Below, piece by piece: positions 9,314 through 17,818 of a DNA stretch of 64,000 bases. Position 1 is the first letter of the stretch; each line of letters opens with the position of its first letter. The notes below the pieces were generated by a model. It worked only from the letters and a program-made list of their open reading frames with translations, was not told where the DNA came from and made no database searches. Where the stretch lies: the NCBI RefSeq assembly GCF_030704205.1, contig NZ_CP131913.1, positions 434,001 through 498,000 of the forward strand, given 5' to 3'. Made by a program: the position numbers and the translations under genes. This DNA is from Halomonas alkalicola. GTDB lineage: Bacteria; Pseudomonadota; Gammaproteobacteria; Pseudomonadales; Halomonadaceae.

Positions 9314-10042
9314 CCCCAGAATTCGTCGCGATTCACCTGGGCTAGCCCTTGGCGAATCGCTTCATGATCAAAATCGACTCGGGTGATTAGCTCCTCGTCG
9401 AGGTACCACCACTCTTCGGGAACCTGTTCGAGTATGCTGTCCCAGTGCTGCAGCGCCGCGATCATGGCATCGGCCAGCTCATGCCGGCGTAACCAGTCAT
9501 GATGAATCGTAGCCGCCTGGGCGCGGAACACATGGTGCGCTAGAAAGTCATGCGGATCGAAGGCCTGATCAAAGGCTTGGTTGTGGTCGATCACTACCAG
9601 TTCACCGGCCCCCTCATCCCAGAACAGGTTCGGATTGCCACCCCTGGCTGTCAGTATGCGGTCTGCGTTGTGAATCCACCAGTCGAAAGCCAGCCAGCAC
9701 CTGCTGCTGCAGCTCGCTCGGCACATCCTTCACTCGGCTGAAGCTCAGCTCCGATACGCCGCATTCCCGCGAGGCAAAGGCGGGCCCGATCCCCAGGTCG
9801 CCAAGATCCAGACCAGCCTCGAGCTCTATCAGCTCATCGGGGACATGCACGATCTCGAAAGGTGCCACCGGAAGACCGATTTCCAGCGCAAGCGAGCCGG
9901 CGATCCACTCGCATAGCTGACTACGCCGTCCCGCGCCTACTCCTTTCACGAAGTAGACATGACCATCATCACCACGACAAATATAGGGTCGGGTCATGCC
10001 TTGAGTGGATCGACGCATCACCTCAACGATTTCAACCGGCAC
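9304..10042 (-). pseudogene. HipA-like kinase (HipA_2 family), frameshifted
   Basis: Two overlapping frames encode consecutive parts of one protein. The first, from a GTG at 10042, carries the N-lobe (DGHVYFVKGVG and LALEIGLPVAPFEI). The second ends at 9304 and carries the catalytic half (FDWWIHNADR and LVVIDHNQAFD). The join lies at 9688-9698, where the minus strand reads a duplicated ctgg (gctggctggc). Removing one 4-bp copy gives a continuous VLAFDWWIHNADR. HipA-like kinases phosphorylate protein targets and often act as toxins. This copy is inactive unless ribosomal frameshifting occurs or the shift is a sequencing error. Confidence 0.8.
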
Positions 10043-10100
10043 CTAGCACAGCCTCTTGACTGCTGGCGTTACGCAGAAAGGCAAATCGCTCATCATGATT

Positions 10101-10392
10101 TTACTCATGAGACAGTATTACCCCCTGTTCCCGATCGATACGGTGAATCGGCAGTTCTTCGATGCGTATCACATCCACCTTGCCCTGCGTGGCGCGCATG
10201 ATCTTGACGCTGAGCCAGGCCGACAGGCGCGCAGGGTGCTCAACCGCCTCATCGAGCTCGACCATTAGGTCGATATCGCCGCCCTTCGGCGTCATCAACG
10301 CGGGAGCCGAAGAGCCGGACCTCGGCGTCTTTGCCGAAAATCTCGGCAGCGGCCGCCTTGATGACATCGATTTCGTGCTGATTCAGTCGCAT
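10101..10392 (-). pseudogene. MNT-type nucleotidyltransferase, frameshifted
   Basis: From the ATG at 10392 the frame encodes [20 protein letters not shown] and then [11 protein letters not shown]. The other frame continues [20 protein letters not shown] to the stop at 10101. Removing one base near 10285-10295 would join them as GSRVDDAKGGDIDL, the GS-X(n)-DxD signature of minimal nucleotidyltransferases. Such proteins of about 97 residues usually pair with a HEPN (HepT/DUF86) toxin and act by AMPylating it. No HEPN gene is visible beside it, so this is probably a degraded remnant of a toxin-antitoxin pair. Confidence 0.75.
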
Positions 10393-10497
10393 GTTCGTTC
10401 GTGCCGACAGGTAGGTCATGGCGGTTGCCCCCTCGGCGGCTATACTGGCTATCTATCCAGCCAAGCCCTGTCCAACATAGTCTAGCCTGACTGGGCT

Positions 10498-10506
10498 GGG
10501 GGGGGG
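10498..10506 (+). promoter_or_regulatory. G9 tract in the leader of the recombinase gene
   Basis: Nine consecutive G residues end four bases before the ATG at 10511, in the place of the Shine-Dalgarno sequence. The tract itself could pair weakly with 16S rRNA. Homopolymeric G runs are prone to slippage, so the spacing could vary between cells. Confidence 0.4.
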
Positions 10507-10510
10507 TACC

Positions 10511-11536
10511 ATGAGCCGTGATATTCACAACGGGCAGCTGATCGAGCCCGATGAGGCGGTGGTGGAGTTTGAACGCCTTCCCCAGGTGGTGAAGCGCCTG
10601 TCGGCCCGGGCGCGCCGCCATATCGCCAACAGCGTGTCGAAGAACACCATCCGCGGCATGCGGGCCGATCTACGCGTCTATCAGCGTGCGGGAGGCCTGC
10701 TGCCGGCGGATGAGTTTGATATCGCCAACTTCATCGCCGATCAGCGCGCCCTGGGCAAGAAACCCGCCACCCTCGAGCGCTATCTCAACTCCCTGCACAT
10801 GTGGCATCGCTACATGAACCTTCCATCACCGGTGAGGAGCATGCCGGTGCGGGCGGTGATGCGCGGCATTCGCCGGGCCGCCGGTACGCGCCAGAAGGAG
10901 GCGCCGCCGCTGCTGCTGGAGGACCTGCACCGCCTGCTTGAGCCTATCGACCGCACTGACCTGCGCGGCAAGCGCGATAGTGCGCTGTTTGCCCTCTCCT
11001 TCCACGGCGCCTTTCGGCGCAGCGAGGTGGTGGCGCTCTACCTGGAGGATATCCAGTGGGAGGCCCGGGGCATCCTGGTGGGCCTGCGGCGCAGCAAGAC
11101 CAATCAGGAGGGGGCCGAAGAGACCAAGGCGATCCTGCGCGCGCCTGAGGGTTTTCCCTACTGCCCCGTTCGGCTGCTGGAGGCTTGGCTTGCGGCCTCG
11201 GGCATCCGGCGCGGGGCGGTGTTTCGCAGCATCAGCCTGTCCGGGAAGCTGGGGGCCGGGCGACTGACCGGCTGCGTGGTGGCCCAGCGTCTGGCGCATC
11301 ACCTGGAGGCGGCCGGCATGGCCGATCGCGGCTTCTCGCCGCACAGTTTTCGGGCCGGCTTTATCACCGAGGCGCATCGTCGCGGCAAGGCGGCGGTCGA
11401 TATCAAACGCGTCAGCGGTCATCGCGACCAGCGCACCTTCGAGCGCTATATTCGGCGTACCGATGCGTTCGAGGGGCACGCTGGGGATTTCTATCCCGGG
11501 GTGGAGGAGGCGCTGCCCTGGTTCTATTGGCGGTGA
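10511..11536 (+). CDS. Tyrosine-family site-specific recombinase (XerC/phage-integrase type)
   Basis: The 341-residue protein has an N-terminal SAM-like core-binding domain (about residues 25-125) and a C-terminal catalytic domain. The catalytic set is complete: Arg169/170 in GAFRRSEV, Lys196 in RRSKTNQEG, His278 and Arg281 in HSFRAGF, His304 in SGHRDQ and Tyr313 in ERYIRR. It should cut and join DNA at specific sites. It stands alone, with no other phage gene nearby, next to the decaying accessory genes and convergent with wzc, so it may mark the edge of a mobilised island. No att repeats were found by eye. Confidence 0.92.
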   Translation: MSRDIHNGQLIEPDEAVVEFERLPQVVKRLSARARRHIANSVSKNTIRGMRADLRVYQRAGGLLPADEFDIANFIADQRALGKKPATLERYLNSLHMWHRYMNLPSPVRSMPVRAVMRGIRRAAGTRQKEAPPLLLEDLHRLLEPIDRTDLRGKRDSALFALSFHGAFRRSEVVALYLEDIQWEARGILVGLRRSKTNQEGAEETKAILRAPEGFPYCPVRLLEAWLAASGIRRGAVFRSISLSGKLGAGRLTGCVVAQRLAHHLEAAGMADRGFSPHSFRAGFITEAHRRGKAAVDIKRVSGHRDQRTFERYIRRTDAFEGHAGDFYPGVEEALPWFYWR

Positions 11537-11578
11537 TGCTGGTTGGCCTGGCCCTTGGCGCCGTCGGTGGCCTGCCCC

Positions 11579-13795
11579 CTACTTGTACGAGTAGTTGTAG
11601 TAGCCGTAGCCGTAGTAGGTGGCGGCCTTGCGTTCCATGGCGTTGAGGATGGCGCCCTTGGGCGAGACGCCGGCGTTTTCCAGGCGGCGGGTGGCGATCT
11701 GGATTTCCTTCACCGGGTTGAGCTGGAAGCGCACCACCATCAGGGTGGTGGCGCACTGCTTGGCAACCACGGCGGCGTCGGTGACGGCGAGCACCGGCGG
11801 GGTGTCGATGATCACCAGGTCGTACTGCTCGCTCACCTGAGCCAGGAACTCGCTGAAGCGCTGGTGGGCAAGCAGCTCCGAGGGGTTGGGCGGTACATTG
11901 CCGCGGGAGATATAGCTCAGCCCCTCCTGGTTGCCCGGGCGGATCACCTCGTGCAGCCCGGCCTTGCCCGAGAGCAGCTCGGAGAGCCCGCCTTCGCTCT
12001 TGCCGCCGAAGGCGTAGTGCACGTGGCCCTTGCGCATGTCGGCATCCACCACCAGCACCTTCTGGCCAGCCTGGGCGCAGACGGCGCCCAGGTTCACGGC
12101 GACGAAGCTCTTGCCGATGCCGGGGCTGGGGCCGGTGATCACCAGGCGGTTGTCGCCGGCTTCCATCATGGCGAAGTGCAGGCTGGTGCGCAGGCTGCGC
12201 AGCGCCTCGATGGAGGTGTCCGCCGGGGCCTTCTCGGCCAGCACGGCGGTGGCCACCTCCTGCCCCTTGCGGTCGCGCTTGTGCTTGATGCGCTTGATCA
12301 GCTGCTGCTGGGCATCGGAGAGCGGCACGGTGGCGTAGACCGGCAGGCCGGTCTCCTCGATCTGCTCCGGCGATTCCACGCCGCGGCGCAGCAGGCCGCG
12401 CACCAGCACCACGCCGACGCTGAGCATACCGCCGAGCAGGGTGGCCAGCACCACGATCAGCGGCTTCCTGGGCTCGATGGGGCCCGGGCCCACCAGGGCG
12501 TCGTCGATGATGCGCACGTTCCCTACGGTGCCGGCCTTGGCGACCTGCAGCTCCTGCACCTTGTTGAGCACGTTGACGTAGATCGCCTGGGTGACCTCCA
12601 CGTCGCGGGTCAGACGCACCACCTCCTGCTGGGCCGCAGGCAGCTGGTTGACGCGCTGGTTGAGCTGGGCGCGCTCGTCCTGCAGGTAGCGCTTCTGGCG
12701 CAGCAGGGCCTGATAGCTGGGGTGGTCGCGGGTGAAACGCTGGGCGAGTTCCGCCTCCTGGAACTCCAGTTCGTTGAGCTGGCGTTCGATCTCGATGAAC
12801 TGTTCGATGGCGGCGCGGGATTCGCTGGAGAGATCCACGCTGTCCATATCGACACGGTAGTCATTCAAGCGATCCTCGGCGGCGGAGAGCTGGGCGCGCA
12901 GCTCCGGCGCCTGCTCCTGCAGGAACTCCAGGCTCTGCTCGGCCTCGGCGGACTGGCGCTCGACGTTCTGCAGCAGGAACACCTCGGCCACGGTGTCCAG
13001 GGCGTGCTTGATCTCGCGGGTGTCGGTACCGGTAAGGGTCAGGCTCAGCATGCCGGTGCTGGCGTTGCGCCCTCCCCCCACTTCGCTGACGTTGAAGCGT
13101 CCCGCCAGGCTGCGGATGGCGGCGGCTCGGCTGCGCTTGGTCAGGGTGAACTCGGCGCCGGAGGCGGCGGTGAGCTCCGCCACGCGCAGCTCGATCGCTC
13201 CGTCGAGGAACTGCGCCAGCTGGCCGACCTGCCCCTCGCCCAGCTCGCGCCCCTCGAGCCGCAGGCGGTAGCGGCCCTCGCCCAGGGATTCCAGGGTCAG
13301 CGGCTCGCCGCGCAGGCGCTCGGCCACCTCGAAACGGCCCAGTTCCAGGTGCTCGCCGCCCCACACCGCGGCCCGCCCCGCCATGAAGCCGGGGCGCTCG
13401 ATGCCACGGCGGCGCAGGGCATCGCCGAGCACCGGCAGGGAGGCCGGCGTGACGACGGTATCGAGCTCCAGGCGGTCCACCACCTGGCCCAGCACCATGC
13501 GCGAGCGCAGGATCTGCACCTCGGCGGAGGTGCGGCTGTCGGTCTCCTCGCCGAAGATGCTGCCGAGGTCCCCCAGCGGGCTGATGGAGGAGCGCCGCTC
13601 CACCTGCACCAGCGCGTCGGCCTGGTAGACCGGCGTGGCCAGCAGGGCGTAGACCACCCCGGCGAAGGCGAACAGCGCGGTGACGGCGATGATCAGCCAC
13701 TTGTGGTCGAGGAGCAGGCCGAAGAGACGGCCGAGGTCGATTTCGTCGTCGGCCGGGGCAGCGGCCCGCGGAGAGGATTGGGAAGAGTCTGTCAT
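11579..13795 (-). CDS. wzc: Polysaccharide co-polymerase / BY-type tyrosine autokinase (Wzc/Etk)
   Basis: The 738-residue inner-membrane protein has an N-terminal Wzz domain with a membrane segment (DHKWLIIAVTALFAFAGVVY), a long periplasmic coiled-coil part and a second membrane segment (LIVVLATLLGGMLSVGVVLV). A cytoplasmic kinase domain follows, with Walker A GPSPGIGKSF, Walker A' VLVVDADMRKG and Walker B DLVIIDTPPV. It ends in a tyrosine-rich tail (TYYGYGYYNYSYK), the autophosphorylation cluster. Wzc cycles between phosphorylated and dephosphorylated states, with Wzb, to control capsule chain length and export through Wza. It sits after wzb on the same strand, the order of the E. coli group 4 capsule genes (gfcE-etp-etk). 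Confidence 0.96.
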   Translation of the reverse strand: MTDSSQSSPRAAAPADDEIDLGRLFGLLLDHKWLIIAVTALFAFAGVVYALLATPVYQADALVQVERRSSISPLGDLGSIFGEETDSRTSAEVQILRSRMVLGQVVDRLELDTVVTPASLPVLGDALRRRGIERPGFMAGRAAVWGGEHLELGRFEVAERLRGEPLTLESLGEGRYRLRLEGRELGEGQVGQLAQFLDGAIELRVAELTAASGAEFTLTKRSRAAAIRSLAGRFNVSEVGGGRNASTGMLSLTLTGTDTREIKHALDTVAEVFLLQNVERQSAEAEQSLEFLQEQAPELRAQLSAAEDRLNDYRVDMDSVDLSSESRAAIEQFIEIERQLNELEFQEAELAQRFTRDHPSYQALLRQKRYLQDERAQLNQRVNQLPAAQQEVVRLTRDVEVTQAIYVNVLNKVQELQVAKAGTVGNVRIIDDALVGPGPIEPRKPLIVVLATLLGGMLSVGVVLVRGLLRRGVESPEQIEETGLPVYATVPLSDAQQQLIKRIKHKRDRKGQEVATAVLAEKAPADTSIEALRSLRTSLHFAMMEAGDNRLVITGPSPGIGKSFVAVNLGAVCAQAGQKVLVVDADMRKGHVHYAFGGKSEGGLSELLSGKAGLHEVIRPGNQEGLSYISRGNVPPNPSELLAHQRFSEFLAQVSEQYDLVIIDTPPVLAVTDAAVVAKQCATTLMVVRFQLNPVKEIQIATRRLENAGVSPKGAILNAMERKAATYYGYGYYNYSYK

Positions 13796-13825
13796 GGAGA
13801 TCGTTATTCCGGAGTAACGTGGCGA

Positions 13826-14257
13826 CTAGAGCCTGGCGGCCCAAGAGTCGGTGGCACGGCCGAGCATTCGATGGACATGTTCGAAGACTTCCCGGCTCTT
13901 GCGGTAGGGGTCGGGAATCTCGGGCTCGTCGGGGAGCCACTTGCCGAGCAGCATGGTCTTGCCCAGCGCCTGGGGGGCCAGCTCACCCACGGCGCGTCGC
14001 TGGCCGGGGCTCATCACCAGGATCAGATCCGCGTCGCCGAGCATCTCGACGGTGAGCTGGCGAGCCTGATGGTTCGCGACATCGAGGCTGTCGGCTTCGG
14101 CCAGCGCCCGGGCGGTGGGTTCGACGCCGTGGCCGACCAGGGCGCCGAGGCCGGCGGAGCCGAGCCGCCTGCCGGGCAGGGCCTCCCGCAGCATGGCTTC
14201 GGCCACGGGGCTGCGGCAGATATTGCCGGTGCAGACGACGAGAATGCGCTGGAACAT
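13826..14257 (-). CDS. wzb: Low-molecular-weight protein tyrosine phosphatase (Wzb/Etp)
   Basis: The 143-residue protein has the catalytic loop VCTGNICRSP (Cys9, Arg15; CX5R) at the N-terminus and the general-acid loop with DPYRKS (Asp116) near the C-terminus. It removes phosphate from the tyrosine tail of the neighbouring Wzc kinase. It begins 3 bp after the original wza stop codon at 14261-14263, so the IS in wza separates it from its normal upstream promoter. Expression may now depend on the IS or an internal promoter. Confidence 0.95.
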   Translation of the reverse strand: MFQRILVVCTGNICRSPVAEAMLREALPGRRLGSAGLGALVGHGVEPTARALAEADSLDVANHQARQLTVEMLGDADLILVMSPGQRRAVGELAPQALGKTMLLGKWLPDEPEIPDPYRKSREVFEHVHRMLGRATDSWAARL

Positions 14258-14260
14258 GGC

Positions 14261-14378
14261 TTAGAGGTCCCTGGCGTCGGAGATGCTATCCGCGGTGGCG
14301 CCGGGCAGGCGGATCGAGGGCAGCAGCAGGCTGATCACGCGGTTCCAGCGCGCCAGCGGGGCGGTGGTGACGTAGACC
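14261..14378 (-). pseudogene. wza: wza 3' remnant (outer-membrane helix segment)
   Basis: On the minus strand this encodes [20 protein letters not shown] and 16 further residues, then a TAA at 14261-14263. It is the missing C-terminus of the wza gene on the other side of the IS1380 element. Removing the IS and one 7-bp duplication joins the codons in frame ([10 protein letters not shown]) and gives a 370-residue protein, close to the 379 of E. coli Wza. The segment corresponds to the amphipathic helix that forms the outer-membrane barrel of Wza. Confidence 0.9.
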
Positions 14379-16094
14379 CCGCCTTATTCATGAGACCGGC
14401 CTGAAAACGAAGATAGCGGATGGTATCCTCTTGAAAATTCAGTGTGTTCCGCCAAGAACCTGATCCAAGGGAGCCATCCGCTATGGGTGAAAGCCTATCC
14501 ACCTGGACGCCCTCGTGCAACGGCTCTGTCCGTGTCGAGCTGAGCGGCCACCGCACCACCAGCGACAGCGGCGCTTTGTTGCTGCGTGAAGCCCTCGACA
14601 ACAGCGGCGTGATTGAGGCGCTCGAAGACAACCTGGTCGATCCGCGTCACCCGCTGCGTATCCGCCACTCCCTGGCCAGTCAGCTACGCACCCTGGTGCT
14701 GCAGCGCGCGATGGGCTGGATCGATCTCAGCGATACCGACACGCTGCGCCGTGACCCGCTCTGGCAGTTGGCCTGTAGCGACGCGCGCGGGACGACGCCA
14801 TTGGCGCAGGACCGGCCGTCTCAAGCCACGCTGTCGCGGCTGCTGACCTGCCTCGGCCGCAACGACAACATCGATGCCGTGCACGAAGGCCTGCTGCGGC
14901 TGGTGCTCTGGCGCCTGACCTCGCTGAAGAACGGCGAGCGCCCCAAGCAGCTGACGCTGGACATCGACGGCCTGCCGATCGAGGTCCACGGTCACCAAGG
15001 TGGCTCGGCCTACCATGGCCTTTACGGTACCCGCATCTACTCGCCGCTGGTCGCCTCGCTGGCCGAAACAGGCGACATGGTCGGTGGCCTGCTACGCGAG
15101 GGCAACGCCGGCCCGGCTGAGAATGCCGATACATGGATCCCCCATCTGGTGACGCGGCTCAACGAGAGCACTGGCGCCCAGGTTCGGGTGCGCATCGATG
15201 CCGGATTCACCGACAACGACACGCTGGAGGCGCTGGAAGAGCGCGACATCGAGTATCTGGGCCGGTTACGCAGCCACAAGGGCCTGCAAAAATTGGCGGC
15301 GCCCTACCTGAAGCGGCCCCGCGGCCGACCGCCTGAACAGCCTCGAGAATGGTGCCATGACCTTGAGTACCAAGCCGGTTCCTGGCCGGCACCACGGCGC
15401 GTCGTGCTGGTCGTGCAGGAGCGCCCCGATGACCTGCTGCTGCATGCCTTCTTCCTGGTCACCAACCTCAGCAAGTTCGACTGGCCGCCAGAGAAGGTCC
15501 TAGCACTCTATCGCAAGCGCGGCAGCGCCGAGGCGCACATGGGCGAAGTGAAGTCGGCGCTCGACGTGCACCTCTCGTCGACCGATCGCGGCGCCTCCAC
15601 CGTTCAGGACGTGATGGCGCGCAACGAGGTGAGCTTGCTGCTCAGTCTCTACGCCTACCAGGTCCTGCATGGCCTGCGCTGCCTCCTGGAGCGGCAAACC
15701 CGACAAGGCTGGAGCCTGAGCCGGATGCGCGAGCAGGTGCTCAAGGTCGCCGCCACGCTGAGGCTGCACGCTCGGCGAATCACCGTTCATCTGGGTGCCG
15801 CCGCCGACAAGTGGTGGCCGACGCTGCTGAAGGGGCTACCGAAGCTGACCGCACTGAGCTGACGCTCCTGCGAGACCACCACAGCATCAGAAAGCGAGCG
15901 ACCGGAGCGGCGGTCGGCGATCACGGCTGCTTGGACGGCCGCCATTGATTCCAAAGAGCTATAAGTAAGTAGGAAAAGGGCTGCGTTCTGGCATTACTCA
16001 ACAGCCACTCGCGCTGAAGAGGCGAATCCTGATAAGCAATGCCAACAGCCAGTACCTTCAGACCGCTCAATCAGCGCCCTCGTGAATAAGGCGG
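14379..16094 (+). mobile_element. IS1380-family insertion sequence in wza
   Basis: The element is 1716 bp. It begins ccgccttattcatgag and ends with the near inverse ctcgtgaataaggcgg. An exact 7-bp direct repeat, gtagacc, flanks it at 14372-14378 and 16095-16101. The transposase is read on the plus strand, opposite to wza. The non-transposase stretch 15863-16070 is the IS 3' region and holds no gene that I can see. Confidence 0.93.
14483..15862 (+). CDS. IS1380-family transposase
   Basis: The 459-residue DDE transposase carries its acidic residues in LTLDIDGLPIEVHG, VRIDAGFTDNDTLEAL and YRKRGSAEAHMGEVKSAL. The ATG at 14483 is chosen because aagggag precedes it by 9 bases; an in-frame GTG at 14444 is less likely. 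The frame is undamaged, so the element is potentially active. Confidence 0.95.
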   Translation: MGESLSTWTPSCNGSVRVELSGHRTTSDSGALLLREALDNSGVIEALEDNLVDPRHPLRIRHSLASQLRTLVLQRAMGWIDLSDTDTLRRDPLWQLACSDARGTTPLAQDRPSQATLSRLLTCLGRNDNIDAVHEGLLRLVLWRLTSLKNGERPKQLTLDIDGLPIEVHGHQGGSAYHGLYGTRIYSPLVASLAETGDMVGGLLREGNAGPAENADTWIPHLVTRLNESTGAQVRVRIDAGFTDNDTLEALEERDIEYLGRLRSHKGLQKLAAPYLKRPRGRPPEQPREWCHDLEYQAGSWPAPRRVVLVVQERPDDLLLHAFFLVTNLSKFDWPPEKVLALYRKRGSAEAHMGEVKSALDVHLSSTDRGASTVQDVMARNEVSLLLSLYAYQVLHGLRCLLERQTRQGWSLSRMREQVLKVAATLRLHARRITVHLGAAADKWWPTLLKGLPKLTALS

Positions 16095-17096
16095 GTAGAC
16101 CACATCCTGGGGCTGCAGCGGGAAGTGGCTGCCCAGGGTGAAGGCGGTGGCGTTGCGGATATCGAGCTGGTAGACGGTGGCGAGCCTGTCGCTGCCCTCC
16201 CCCTGGCCACGGATCACGAAGATGCCGGATGGCTGGGCGGTGCCCTCGTCGATGCCGCCGGCGCGGGCCAGGGCATCGGTGAGCGAGAGGCGCTCGTTGC
16301 CCAGGGCGATGTTGCCGGGACGCTGCACCTGCCCCATCACCGCCACGGCCTGGTTCTCGGCGCTGGTGACGTGGAGCACGTCGCCGTCGCGCAGCAGGCG
16401 GTTCTGGGCCTGATCCCCCTGGCGCAGCAGGGCGTAGAGCGAGAGGCGCTGCTCTTCACCATCGCGGGTCAGGATCACCTCGTGCCAGTTGGCATCGTCG
16501 CGGGCGCCGCCCACCTGGCCGATGGCATCGCCCAGGGTCAGCGGCACGCTGGTGATCGGCACCGGGCCGGGCTGTTCCACCGCACCGCTGACATGCACCT
16601 TCTGGGAACGAAACGCGGCCACACCCACGTCCACCTGGGGCTCGAAGATATAGGCGGCCAGGCGCCGGGTGATCAGCTCGCGCACCTCGTCCAGGGTCTT
16701 GCCGGCCACCGGCACCCGGCCGATGAAGGGGTAGAAGATGGTGCCGTCATTGCGCACCTGGTTGCCGGACTCCGCTGCGCTGCGCTCGGCACCGGCGGGG
16801 ATGGTCAGCTCCGGGTGGTCATAGACGATGATGCTGAGCACGTCGCCGGGGCCGATGCGGTAGGTCCAGGCATCCAGCTCGGCTCGCAGGGACTCGGGCA
16901 TGGGCGCCGCGCGGCTGACGGTATTGCGGTAGGAGGCCACGAGCCCGGGGGTGATGGGCTCGATATCCACCAGATCGTCCAGCGGGGCGGTCTCGGTGCG
17001 GTAGTCCATGTGGCCGCCGGGGGCCAGGGCGCAGCCGGAGAGCCAGGCGGCGCCGGCCAGGGCCAGCAGCAGTCGGAAAGGAGGCAGATGGCGCAT
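16095..17096 (-). pseudogene. wza: wza 5' part: outer-membrane polysaccharide export lipoprotein, truncated by IS
   Basis: The protein starts at the ATG 17096 with a lipoprotein signal (LALAGAAWLSGC). It then has the polysaccharide-export (PES) domain (YRIGPGDVLSIIVYDHPELT) and two SLBB-type segments (VHVSGAVEQPGPVPI and VAVMGQVQRPGNIAL). The normal sequence stops after FPLQPQDVVY at 16095. The frame runs into the IS and ends at 16071 after seven foreign residues. The lost C-terminus is the outer-membrane helix, so the product should not form a working channel. Upstream in-frame codons to 17216 precede the signal peptide and are unlikely to be used. Confidence 0.92.
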
Positions 17097-17525
17097 GTAG
17101 AGGGTGCCCGTCGGGTAAGGGGAAGCACGTGAATCGTGCAGACACGCTACCGCCCCAGGGTGACAAAGGCGCATCCCTGAGGCCGGCAAGACGCCCGCCG
17201 CCGCGGCGACAGGCAAGGCAATAAATTGTGCGAGTGGCTCGCCGTCCTGGCGGCCGCTCCGATGGCAGGTTATTGAAAACCCTAACTGTTACAGCATGAT
17301 AACCATCGTAATTTGGCGCACGGATACTAGCATGCTAAGCCGAATGGGGACCATACGAATTCGCCAACTTGACTGGATTGTCAGTGATTTCCTACAAGCA
17401 GCAGGCATCAAATGAAAACCTTAGTTAACCCATTCCATACACACTACCAATGTCATCCCCCAGGCATTACCATCTGCGCAGGGCACCGCTGGGTGCCACG
17501 TCGCTCATCGACAAGGAGTCACTCC
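17097..17525. promoter_or_regulatory. Divergent intergenic region between wza and gfc/yjb genes
   Basis: This 429-bp stretch holds no gene and separates two divergent export operons, so it should contain both promoters. It includes an AT-richer part around 17270-17340 and a perfect palindrome tagcatgcta near 17327. A possible sigma-70-like pair for the rightward genes is ttgact (17369-17374) and tacaag (17393-17398) with an 18-bp spacer; the -10 match is weak. Nothing more definite can be assigned. Confidence 0.4.
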
Positions 17526-17807
17526 ATGATCAAGCAAACCTTCGCCATCGCGGCCATCGCCGGCCTGCTGGCCTCCCCCCTGGCCCTGGCTCAGCAGGAT
17601 GCCGACCAGGCACCGGCCGAGCCCAACGTACCCGCCCAGGCCGAGACCGCACCGCAGGCAGCGCCTCAGGCCGGCGGCGCTTCCGGCCTGGCCCAGTCCC
17701 TGGGGGTTAGCCAGACCGCCCTGACCGTGGGTATCGGTGCCGCTATCGCCGTGGGCATCGGAGTGGCCGCTTCCGGTGGCTCGTCTTCAGGCACTGGCAC
17801 CAACTGA
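17526..17807 (+). CDS. Small exported GfcA/YjbE-like protein
   Basis: The 93-residue protein has a signal peptide (MIKQTFAIAAIAGLLASPLA, cleavage after LAQ), a Gln/Ala/Pro-rich middle and a hydrophobic Gly/Ala segment followed by a Ser/Gly tail. The ATG at 17526 is chosen for its ribosome-binding site aaggag 9 bases upstream. It occupies the first position of the gfcABCD/yjbEFGH-type operon, where small Thr/Ser-rich exported proteins are usual. Assignment rests mainly on position and general features. Confidence 0.65.
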   Translation: MIKQTFAIAAIAGLLASPLALAQQDADQAPAEPNVPAQAETAPQAAPQAGGASGLAQSLGVSQTALTVGIGAAIAVGIGVAASGGSSSGTGTN

Positions 17808-17818
17808 TCGGATCACGC

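Noticed and set aside
11543..14404. Long open frame (953 codons) on the plus strand opposite wzc
   Set aside because: It lies antisense to the well-supported wzc and wzb genes, is rich in Gly/Ala/His/Gln without domain pattern, and is the usual by-product of high-GC codon bias.
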